The notes beneath the pieces are model-generated. The model had not been told where the DNA came from and did no database searches. It worked only from the letters and a program-made list of their open reading frames with translations. Shown in pieces: positions 18,942 through 26,272 of a stretch of DNA of 50,495 nt. The first letter of the stretch is position 1. Each line of letters begins with the position of its first letter. This DNA is from an uncultured Alphaproteobacteria bacterium (GTDB lineage: Bacteria; Pseudomonadota; Alphaproteobacteria; HIMB59; GCA-002718135). The stretch spans positions 1 to 50,495 of the forward strand of contig CACGJH010000011.1 in NCBI GenBank assembly GCA_902573325.1, given 5' to 3'. Both the position numbers and the translations under genes were made by a program.

Positions 18942-19615
18942 AAAATTGAAGTAATTTCATTAAACTTTTTCTTTTGTTTTGCAAACTTTGGAACTCTTAC
19001 ATCTTTATCTGGTCGTCCAACAATAAGTAAAACAAATGGTTTTTCATTACTAGGTCTTTTCAAAATTTTATTAAGAAATGTCATTGGGCTTGGCGTGTGT
19101 GTTAACATTGCTAAGCCAGAAAAATGTAAACAAGTAATTAATATACCAGTAGCTATACCGACAGACTCTTTTACATAATAATTTTTTATTTTCTTATTTT
19201 TTGAAACTGAAAATTTTTTCTCAAATATAGCTATTAAATAAGGTGCATTTTCAATAAATTTTTTATTTTCATCAGTTCCTAAAGGAGTTAATGCATCTAA
19301 CCATTCTTTAGGAGCTTTGTACTTATAAAATTTTTCTTCTTCTTTTTCTGCTTCTATTCTAATCTTCTTTTTTACGTTTTTATTTTTTATTACTACAAAA
19401 TGCCAAGGTTGAAGATTTGCTCCACTTGGAGCTGATCCTGCAGATAAGATCGCATTTTTTATAATATTTATATCGATTTTATCTTTTGAAAATTCACGTA
19501 TGCTTCTTCTTTCTTTAATTTTATTATAAAATTTTTTTGAATTAATCTTCATTTCTTTGATAGTTTGATTTGAAAATTTTAAATCTTCAGCTATGTATTT
19601 TTTAACTTTATGCAT
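18938..19615 (-). CDS. Nitroreductase-family flavoprotein (iodotyrosine deiodinase-like)
   Basis: 225-residue FMN-dependent nitroreductase fold. RRSIREFS binds the FMN phosphate, SAGSAPSGANLQPWHFVVI is the conserved core, and the C-terminal VGRPDKDVRVP follows the cofactor-binding region. The segment YKYKAPKEWLDAL, KKFIENAPYLIAIFE and the block MLTHTPSPMTFLNKIL followed by RPSNEKPF resemble the iodotyrosine deiodinase subgroup, which dehalogenates aromatic substrates in some bacteria. The substrate is unknown. The ATG overlaps that of the divergent small gene within the hexamer ATGCAT (19610-19615); Met22 is an alternative start. Confidence 0.82.
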   Translation of the reverse strand: MHKVKKYIAEDLKFSNQTIKEMKINSKKFYNKIKERRSIREFSKDKIDINIIKNAILSAGSAPSGANLQPWHFVVIKNKNVKKKIRIEAEKEEEKFYKYKAPKEWLDALTPLGTDENKKFIENAPYLIAIFEKKFSVSKNKKIKNYYVKESVGIATGILITCLHFSGLAMLTHTPSPMTFLNKILKRPSNEKPFVLLIVGRPDKDVRVPKFAKQKKKFNEITSIF

Positions 19616-19798
19616 TGGTTAGTTATTATTATTGGGATACTATTAATTTCTCTATCAATTAGTAATCCTCTATACAAACTAATTATAAAAAAACGAATAA
19701 GATTTAATCTTTTTGTTGAAATCCTGTTCAGGATAATAATGTTTTTAATTAGTGTAATTATTATTTTTCTAGGTTTGTACTTAGAGAGTATTTCTTAA
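19610..19798 (+). CDS. Small membrane protein with two predicted segments, unrecognised
   Basis: 62 residues with hydrophobic stretches at about 3-17 (WLVIIIGILLISLSI) and 37-60 (VEILFRIIMFLISVIIIFLGLYLE), separated by a basic loop (KLIIKKRIRF). It exactly fills the gap between two minus-strand genes, starting within the ATGCAT shared with the nitroreductase start and ending in a TTAA shared with the rhodanese stop. Family not recognised; possibly a DUF-type inner-membrane peptide. Confidence 0.5.
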   Translation: MHWLVIIIGILLISLSISNPLYKLIIKKRIRFNLFVEILFRIIMFLISVIIIFLGLYLESIS

Positions 19799-20127
19799 TA
19801 TCTTCTTATATTTCTGTCAATTAAAGCAGCCCATGCGTCTATTCCACCAAGTACATTAACACAATGATTATAACCTTGTGCTTTAAGCCATTTACATACA
19901 GCTTGGCTTCTTGTACCGGTATGACACATTACAAAAATATTTTTTTTCTTATCTAATTCGGTGTATCTTTTAGCAATCTCTGAAAGTTTCATGTGTATTG
20001 TACCTTTAATATGGGCATGATCTCTTTCAGTATCTTCTCTTACATCTATAATTTGAATTTTTTTGTCATCTTGCTTGAGCTCATTTAATTGATGAACTGT
20101 AATTTCACTGCTACTGTAAAGATCCAT
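19795..20127 (-). CDS. Single-domain rhodanese-like protein
   Basis: 110-residue rhodanese (GlpE/PspE-like sulfurtransferase fold). IQIIDVREDTERDHAHIKGTIHM is the CDC25/rhodanese entry motif and VMCHTGTRS carries the active-site Cys with its phosphate/sulfur-binding loop. NVLGGIDAWAALIDRNIRRY is the usual C-terminal helix. No signal peptide, so cytoplasmic. On the minus strand a TATAAT lies 11 bases ahead of the start, leaving only a few bases of leader. Confidence 0.9.
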   Translation of the reverse strand: MDLYSSSEITVHQLNELKQDDKKIQIIDVREDTERDHAHIKGTIHMKLSEIAKRYTELDKKKNIFVMCHTGTRSQAVCKWLKAQGYNHCVNVLGGIDAWAALIDRNIRRY

Positions 20128-20173
20128 TTGATTATCTTATTATAAATACTACTAGATTTCTACTATTTTAAAT

Positions 20174-20198
20174 AAATTTAATTTTAAAAATTAAATTT
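20174..20198. repeat. AT-only perfect inverted repeat in a divergent intergenic region
   Basis: Two perfect 12-base arms (AAATTTAATTTT and AAAATTAAATTT) around one base, inside the 109-base gap between the rhodanese gene and the unknown gene at 20237. It could be an operator or a bidirectional end signal. With such AT-rich DNA a chance palindrome is possible, though a 12-base arm is long. Confidence 0.35.
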
Positions 20199-20236
20199 GT
20201 TATTTCTAAGTTTTTCATGTAAGAGCGCATATCATT

Positions 20237-20536
20237 ATGACAAAGAAAATAACTTTTTCAGCTTTTGGTAGAGATTCATATTATCACAGAGATTGGTTCA
20301 AAAAAAATGGTTTCAAATTCGATAGAAGTTCTAGAAAATGGACTGTAGAAAATTTACCAATAGATAATGCAGAAGAATTTGCCAGTTATTGTAGAAAATA
20401 CGGTTTAACATTTGAACGATCTGATAGAATGATTACAGAATTTGATTACGCAGATTATCTTTGGGATGGAAGAAGAGATGAATTTATGAAACCTTCTGAA
20501 AATATTGAAATTCCACAACCAAAAAATAAAATCTAA
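20237..20536 (+). CDS. Small hypothetical protein (99 aa)
   Basis: Soluble, charged 99-residue protein. The first half (FSAFGRDSYYHRDWFKKNGFKFDRSSRKWTVENLP) resembles short domains in which a DUF5710-like pattern places an aromatic residue before W-x-V, often found near DNA-handling enzymes, but similarity is too weak for a call. The C terminus is proline- and lysine-rich. Composition and codon use look like those of real genes in the window. The next gene starts 3 bases after its stop. Confidence 0.65.
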   Translation: MTKKITFSAFGRDSYYHRDWFKKNGFKFDRSSRKWTVENLPIDNAEEFASYCRKYGLTFERSDRMITEFDYADYLWDGRRDEFMKPSENIEIPQPKNKI

Positions 20537-20539
20537 TTT

Positions 20540-21457
20540 TTGTTTAATAAATTATTATCAAATAATTTAATACTTCTTATAATTTTAGCTGCAATTTGGG
20601 GATCTTCTTTTTTTGTTATTAAAATTTGTCTGTCTAGTTTGACACCTACAAGTATTGCTTCCTTAAGATTAATTATAGCATCAATTTTCTTAATTATTTT
20701 ATATTATTCATATAACAATCATCCTAAATTAAATCTCGATTTAGTTTTAATTCTTTCTTTTATTGGCATTACTGGAAATTTTTTACCATTCTATCTGATT
20801 AGTTGGGCTGAACAATACATTCCTTCTTCCACTGCAGGGTTATTAATGTCAGTTGGTCCCTTAATAACATTACTAATGTCTCATGTTTTAACTTCAGATG
20901 ATAAGTTTACTTGGTTTAAATTTTTATCAATTATTATAGGTTTTGTAGGTATTATTTTTATTTTAGATATAAGTAAATTTAATTTTCAAGATGAAAACTA
21001 CATTAGTACTTTAGCAAAAATTTTTGTGATTATAGCTGCATTTGGCTATATGATTTCAAATATTGCTGCTTATAATAAATTAAAGAAATTAAGCCCTATT
21101 TCGATTACTACTTTTGCTACATTATTTGGAGCGATAATATCATTACCTTTTTTATTTTATGATTTTATAAATTATGAGAATAATATTAATAAGATTTCTT
21201 TAATTTCTATTATTTATTTAGGTGTTTTTCCAACAGCTATTGCATTTCATATGCGCTATCATATAGTTAAACAATCTGGTCCAGTTTTCTTGTCTTATGT
21301 TGCCTATTTAATTCCTGTTTTTGCATTAATATGGGGATTCATATTTCTTTCTGAACAAATAGTATTTAGTTCTGTAGTCGGAATTATTCTAGTTTTTATT
21401 GGTCTGTTTGTTGGGCAAAAAAGATCAATGAGTAAAATATCCGTAAAAAACATATAA
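20540..21457 (+). CDS. EamA/DMT-family transporter
   Basis: 305-residue DMT permease with ten predicted membrane segments in two EamA repeats. The first begins with the typical LIILAAIWGSSFFVIKICLSSLTP and includes AEQYIPSSTAGLLMSVGPL; the second ends with GPVFLSYVAYLIPVFALIWGFIFLSEQ. The best start is TTG at 20540 since no ATG precedes the first repeat. It lies 3 bases after the unknown gene, so the two are probably co-transcribed. Substrate unknown. Confidence 0.85.
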   Translation: MFNKLLSNNLILLIILAAIWGSSFFVIKICLSSLTPTSIASLRLIIASIFLIILYYSYNNHPKLNLDLVLILSFIGITGNFLPFYLISWAEQYIPSSTAGLLMSVGPLITLLMSHVLTSDDKFTWFKFLSIIIGFVGIIFILDISKFNFQDENYISTLAKIFVIIAAFGYMISNIAAYNKLKKLSPISITTFATLFGAIISLPFLFYDFINYENNINKISLISIIYLGVFPTAIAFHMRYHIVKQSGPVFLSYVAYLIPVFALIWGFIFLSEQIVFSSVVGIILVFIGLFVGQKRSMSKISVKNI

Positions 21458-21543
21458 TACTAATAAAACAGCAATAAAAATAGACACATTTTTGAAGTTA
21501 AAGTATTTCATTTATGGTTGAAATTTAATTTTTTATAGTCCAA

Positions 21544-21549
21544 TATACT
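21544..21549 (+). promoter_or_regulatory. -10 hexamer (TATACT) for trpB2
   Basis: TATACT ends 6 bases before the ATG at 21556, with TTGAAA at 21518-21523 as a distant -35 candidate (20-base spacer). Transcription would start at about the start codon, so the message is probably leaderless. Confidence 0.45.
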
Positions 21550-21555
21550 TTTATT

Positions 21556-22920
21556 ATGAGCGACTCAATTAAATACTTACTTGAAGAAAATAAAGCACCA
21601 AAGTTTTGGTATAATATTAATGCAGATCTACCAAGTCCACCACCTCCACCATTACACCCTGGAACTAAACAACCAGCTGGCCCTGATGACTTTGCTCCTT
21701 TATTTCCAATGAGTTTAATTATGCAAGAAGTTTCTACTGAAAGAGAAATAGAAATTCCTGAGCCAGTAAGAGAAGTATACAAACAATGGAGACCTTCTCC
21801 TTTATTTAGAGCAAGAAGGTTAGAAAAGTTTTTAGATACACCAGCTAAAATTTATTACAAATATGAAGGTGTTAGTCCTACAGGAAGTCACAAACCAAAT
21901 ACTGCAGTTCCGCAAGCATTTTTTAATAAAGAAGAAGGCATTAGTAAAATTTTTACTGAAACGGGCGCAGGTCAGTGGGGAAGTTCATTAGCTTTCGCAG
22001 GTCAGATCTTTGGTATAGATATAGAAGTTTTCATGGTTAAGGTTAGTTTTGATCATAAACCTTACAGAAAATTAATGATGCAATCGTTCGGCGCTAACTG
22101 TCATGCTAGTCCATCTAATTTAACTGACTTCGGTAACAAGTTATTATCAGAAAATCCTGATAACCCTGGTAGTTTGGGAATAGCTATATCAGAAGCAATA
22201 GAAGCAACTGTTAAAAGCGGAGGTAAAGCAAAATACTCACTTGGAAGTGTTTTAGGCCACGTTCTAATGCATCAAACTATAAATGGTAATGAGGCTATTA
22301 TGCAAATGGAGATGGCTGGAGATTATCCTGATATTATTGTTGGCTGTACAGGTGGTGGTAGTAATCTCTCTGGATTAATGTTTCCATTTTTAGGACAGCA
22401 ATTAAGAGGTGGTCAAAAAATTGATATTATTGGTTGCGAGCCTGCATCATGTCCTTCATTCACTAAGGGTAAGTATGCTTATGATCATGGTGATATGGCA
22501 AAAATGACTCCATTAATTAAAATGCATACTCTTGGATCTGATTTCTTACCACCGGCTAATCACTCTGGTGGATTAAGATACCATGGCATGTCTTATCATT
22601 TAAGCCACTTATATGAGTTAGGTCTGATGAGAGCAAAGGCTTACGGTCAAAAAGATTGTTTTGAAGCTGGTTTAACCTTTGCAAAACAAGAAGGAATTAT
22701 TCCTGCTCCAGAAGGAAACCATGCAATCAAAGGTGCTATTGATGCAGCTTTAGAATGTAAAGAAAAAGGTGAGTCAAAAACTATTCTCTTTAATTTATGT
22801 GGCCATGGATATTTTGATATGTCAGCTTATGATGATTATCTAAATGGATCAATGGCTGATGATGTTATTGATGATGATGGAATAGGTAAATCTATTTCTC
22901 AAATACCAGAAGTAGCGTAA
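21556..22920 (+). CDS. TrpB2-type tryptophan synthase beta-like PLP enzyme
   Basis: 454-residue fold-type II PLP enzyme of the TrpB2 (trpB-like) class, longer than TrpB1. The PLP Lys is Lys113 in PTGSHKPNTA; ETGAGQWGSSLAFAG and the phosphate-binding CTGGGSNLSG are typical, and the proline-rich N terminus (PSPPPPPLHPG) is a TrpB2 hallmark. There is no trpA or other trp gene nearby. Characterised archaeal TrpB2 enzymes use O-phospho-L-serine with indole. The following DUF1015-serC-serA genes make that precursor, so an O-phosphoserine-dependent reaction is plausible here; this is inference. Confidence 0.88.
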   Translation: MSDSIKYLLEENKAPKFWYNINADLPSPPPPPLHPGTKQPAGPDDFAPLFPMSLIMQEVSTEREIEIPEPVREVYKQWRPSPLFRARRLEKFLDTPAKIYYKYEGVSPTGSHKPNTAVPQAFFNKEEGISKIFTETGAGQWGSSLAFAGQIFGIDIEVFMVKVSFDHKPYRKLMMQSFGANCHASPSNLTDFGNKLLSENPDNPGSLGIAISEAIEATVKSGGKAKYSLGSVLGHVLMHQTINGNEAIMQMEMAGDYPDIIVGCTGGGSNLSGLMFPFLGQQLRGGQKIDIIGCEPASCPSFTKGKYAYDHGDMAKMTPLIKMHTLGSDFLPPANHSGGLRYHGMSYHLSHLYELGLMRAKAYGQKDCFEAGLTFAKQEGIIPAPEGNHAIKGAIDAALECKEKGESKTILFNLCGHGYFDMSAYDDYLNGSMADDVIDDDGIGKSISQIPEVA

Positions 22921-22966
22921 TTTAAGTTTAAATTTTTTTTTATTTAATTAAAGGTGTTTCTATATT

Positions 22967-24181
22967 ATGGTTGAAATTAAACCTTTTAAAGGAACACGTC
23001 CTTACAACGAAGATGCAAAAAATTTAATTGCTCCCTCTACTGATCATTTAAGTATTGAAAATATAGAAATATTTAAAAAAAATAATTATTGGAATTATTT
23101 AAAAATTTTGAATCCTGTTGGCCAATTAAAAGAAGCAGATACTCTCTTAGAAGCTAAATCACATTTTAATGAAATGAAAGAAAATGACGTAATTAAAAAA
23201 GATAAAGAATTATTTTATTACATTTATCAAATTGAATTTAAAGGCCATACTCAACTAGGTTTTTTATCTCTTTCTAAAATATCAGATTTCGTAGATGAAA
23301 AAATTAAAGCGCATGAGAAAATTTATGAAACAAGGATGAGAGAAAGAGCTGAGCAAATGTTAAATATAAAAACACAAATTGGTCCTATTTATGTGGTATA
23401 TAAAAAAAACAATAAGATAAAAGATTTATTATCCTCTATAATATCAAATACTCCAGATTATGATTTTGAAAGTTTTGATAAATCTATTCATAAACTTTGG
23501 TGTGTCTCTGACGAATCTTTCATTAAAAAGCTATCTTCTTTGTTTATAAACGAGGTAGATAATTTTTATATTGCTGATGGACATCATAGAATGGGTGCAA
23601 TGAAAATTATTGGTGAATTAAATTATAATAAAAATATTTTACAAGAAGATTTTATGATAGCGGCGTTTCCAAGTGATGAGGCTAAAATATTTGATTATAA
23701 TAGAGTTGTTAAAGATTTAAATGGTTTGAGTGAAGAAAATTTTTTAAACATTCTTTCTGAAAACTTCGAAATAAAAAAAGAAAAAAATCCTTTCAAACCT
23801 CAATCTAATAAACAATTTGGAATGTATCATGAAAAAAAGTGGTATTCATTACATTTTAAAACTGAATTAAAAACCGATAATTTTGTTGATACGCTAGATA
23901 TTAATATTTTAAATAATTTTATTTTCAAAAAACATTTAAATATATCTAATGTTAATAATGACGAAAGAATAAGATTTATTGCCGGATGCCATGGTTTGGA
24001 AGCTTTAGAAAAAAAAGTTGATGAAAATAATGACAGTGTGGCATTTTCTATCTTCCCATCTTCAATAAGTGATGTTATTACAGTCGCGAATAAAAATTTG
24101 ACTATGCCCCCTAAATCAACATGGTTTGATCCAAAACCTTTAGATGGCTTAGTAGTTTATGAGTTTGAAAAAAATGTATGA
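22967..24181 (+). CDS. DUF1015-family protein, possible phosphoserine-related function
   Basis: 404-residue DUF1015 (COG4198) protein. Visible are the N-terminal IKPFKGTRPYNEDAKNLIAP, the EKIYETRMRERAEQM region, and the signature IADGHHRMGAM with Asp204, His206, His207 and Arg208, recalling the ParB/sulfiredoxin fold. That fold includes the archaeal free-serine kinase SerK. The gene is translationally coupled to serC by an ATGA overlap and precedes serA, and I see no serB in the window. A role in interconverting O-phosphoserine and serine is a reasonable hypothesis but not shown. A ribosome binding site AAGGTG lies at 22951-22956. Confidence 0.85.
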   Translation: MVEIKPFKGTRPYNEDAKNLIAPSTDHLSIENIEIFKKNNYWNYLKILNPVGQLKEADTLLEAKSHFNEMKENDVIKKDKELFYYIYQIEFKGHTQLGFLSLSKISDFVDEKIKAHEKIYETRMRERAEQMLNIKTQIGPIYVVYKKNNKIKDLLSSIISNTPDYDFESFDKSIHKLWCVSDESFIKKLSSLFINEVDNFYIADGHHRMGAMKIIGELNYNKNILQEDFMIAAFPSDEAKIFDYNRVVKDLNGLSEENFLNILSENFEIKKEKNPFKPQSNKQFGMYHEKKWYSLHFKTELKTDNFVDTLDINILNNFIFKKHLNISNVNNDERIRFIAGCHGLEALEKKVDENNDSVAFSIFPSSISDVITVANKNLTMPPKSTWFDPKPLDGLVVYEFEKNV

Positions 24182-25341
24182 ATAAACCTAATACTAAACC
24201 TAATAATCCTAATTTTTCAAGTGGACCAACTTCAAAAAGACCAGGCTGGGACATATCTGTTTTGAGTAACGCTTTAACTGGTAGATCTCACAGATCTGTT
24301 GAATGTAAAGCAAGATTAAAAGAAGCAATAGATAAATCTAAAGATATTCTTAAATTACCTGATGATTATTTATTGGGTATCATGCCTGGATCAAATACTG
24401 GTGCCTTAGAAGCTGCTATGTGGTGCCTATTAGGTAAAACGGGAGTCGATATTCTTGCATGGGAAAATTTTGGTAAAGATTGGGTAATCGATGCAATTAG
24501 TGAATTAAAATTAGAAAATTTAAATATTCATGAAGAAGATTATGGGAAACTACCTGACTTAACCAAAGTGAATTTTGATAATGACGTTATTTTTACTTGG
24601 AATGGAACAACATCTGGTGTCAAAGTTCCAAATGGAGATTGGATACCTGATGACAGAAAAGGCCTAACCATTTGTGATGCTACTTCGGCAATCTTTGGTA
24701 TGCCTATAGATTATAATAAATGCGATGTTATAACTTGGTCTTGGCAAAAAATACTTGGAGGAGAGGCTGCTCATGGAATGATAGCAATTTCTCCACGCGT
24801 TGTTGAAAGATTAGAAAGTTTTACACCTAGTTGGCCAGTACCAAAATTGTTTAGATTAGCTGAAAACCAAAAATTGATAAAAGGTATTTTTGAAGGAAAC
24901 ACAATTAATACACCTTCAATGATATGCGTTGAAGATATAATTGATTCATTAAATTGGGTTTCTTCTCAAGGAGGATTAAATTCATTAATTTCTAAATCCC
25001 AGAATTCTTTACAAAAAATTAGAGAATGGATTAATGAGAGAGATTGGGTGACCTTTTTATCTGAAATTGAAGATGATAATTATATATCAAACACTGGAAT
25101 AACTTTTAAAATTGTTGAAGATTGGTTTACTAATAAAGATGAAAGTGATCAAAGAGCTGTAATGGCTGATATATGTAAATTACTTTCTGAAAATAATGTT
25201 GGATTTGATTGCAATGGATATCCTAAAGCACCACCTTCTTTTAGAATATGGGCTGGAGGCACGGTTCAAACTTCAGATGTAGAATTAGTTTTACCTTGGA
25301 TTGATTGGGCTTATTCAGAAATTAAATCAAAACATGCCTAA
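24178..25341 (+). CDS. serC: Phosphoserine aminotransferase (alphaproteobacterial type)
   Basis: PLP enzyme that transaminates 3-phosphohydroxypyruvate to O-phosphoserine. The 387 residues match the alphaproteobacterial/Methanosarcina-type SerC: NFSSGPTSKRPGW at the start, LGRSHRS-like LTGRSHRSVECKARL, FTWNGTTSGVKVPNG, CDATSAIFGMPID, and PLP Lys191 in WSWQKILGGEAAHGM. It overlaps the DUF1015 gene by 4 bases and serA by 8. Confidence 0.93.
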   Translation: MNKPNTKPNNPNFSSGPTSKRPGWDISVLSNALTGRSHRSVECKARLKEAIDKSKDILKLPDDYLLGIMPGSNTGALEAAMWCLLGKTGVDILAWENFGKDWVIDAISELKLENLNIHEEDYGKLPDLTKVNFDNDVIFTWNGTTSGVKVPNGDWIPDDRKGLTICDATSAIFGMPIDYNKCDVITWSWQKILGGEAAHGMIAISPRVVERLESFTPSWPVPKLFRLAENQKLIKGIFEGNTINTPSMICVEDIIDSLNWVSSQGGLNSLISKSQNSLQKIREWINERDWVTFLSEIEDDNYISNTGITFKIVEDWFTNKDESDQRAVMADICKLLSENNVGFDCNGYPKAPPSFRIWAGGTVQTSDVELVLPWIDWAYSEIKSKHA

Positions 25342-26272
25342 AGTACTAATATCAGATTCACTAGATAACATTGCATCTGAAATTTTAAAAAAAAATAATA
25401 TTTCAGTCGATACAAAAACAAATTTATCTCCTGAAGAATTAAAAAAAATAATTGATAATTATGATGGTTTAATTATTCGTTCTGCAACTAAAGTGCAAAA
25501 AGATTTAATTGACTCTCTTTCAAATTTAAAAATCATAGGTAGAGCAGGAGCAGGAGTTGATAATGTAGATGTGGAAGCTGCTAAAAATAAAAACATTATC
25601 GTAATGAATACTCCAGGAGGTAATACAAATGCTACAGCAGAACACACAATTGGTTTAATTTTTGCATTGCAAAGAAAAATTACTATTGCCAATGAGACAA
25701 CTCATAAGGGTCTTTGGGAAAAAAAGAAATTAAAAGGAAATGAAATTAAAGGCAAGAAAATTGGTATCGTTGGTTTTGGCAATGTGGGTAAAAGAGTTGC
25801 AGAAATATCTAATGTATTGGGAATGAATGTTTCAATACTTTCTTCACACTTTAAAACAATTAAGGATAGCTATCCTGAATATAATTCTTGTTCTATCGAT
25901 GAGATTATTAAAGATTCAGATATAATTTCTTTTCACTGTAAACCCAATAAAGATGGTAATCCGATTATGAATAAAAATCATTTATCACTAATGAAAAAAA
26001 ATTGCATAATTATCAACACCGCTAGAGGTAACTTAGTTGATGAAGATGATCTTAAAAATGCTCTTGAAAAAAAAGAAATTAAAGGCGCTGCATTAGATGT
26101 TTTTAAAAATGAGCCTTTAGTAGAAAGTGTGTTTTATAATTTAGATAATATAATTTTAACTCCACATATTGCTGCTTCTACTGATGAAGCACAAATAGTT
26201 GTAGCAGAAATGGTTGCTAATCAGTTTGTTGAATTTTTTAATAATAATAAAATTATAAATTCAGTTACTTAA
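25334..26272 (+). CDS. serA: D-3-phosphoglycerate dehydrogenase, short form without ACT domain
   Basis: Oxidises 3-phosphoglycerate with NAD+ in the first step of serine synthesis. The start at 25334 (MPKVLISDSL) is the conserved SerA start and overlaps serC by 8 bases. The 312 residues hold only the catalytic and NAD domains: IIRSATKV, IGRAGAGVDNVD, GFGNVGKRVAE (GxGxxG), NTARGNLVDEDDL and the catalytic Glu/His pair near NEP and LTPHIAAST. The ASB and ACT regions of the long (about 525 residue) enzyme are absent, so serine feedback inhibition through ACT is not expected. Confidence 0.88.
   Translation: MPKVLISDSLDNIASEILKKNNISVDTKTNLSPEELKKIIDNYDGLIIRSATKVQKDLIDSLSNLKIIGRAGAGVDNVDVEAAKNKNIIVMNTPGGNTNATAEHTIGLIFALQRKITIANETTHKGLWEKKKLKGNEIKGKKIGIVGFGNVGKRVAEISNVLGMNVSILSSHFKTIKDSYPEYNSCSIDEIIKDSDIISFHCKPNKDGNPIMNKNHLSLMKKNCIIINTARGNLVDEDDLKNALEKKEIKGAALDVFKNEPLVESVFYNLDNIILTPHIAASTDEAQIVVAEMVANQFVEFFNNNKIINSVT

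Noticed and set aside
21525-21782. Minus-strand frame opposite the start of trpB2
   Set aside because: Its Gly-rich segment is the complement of the conserved proline-rich TrpB2 N terminus.
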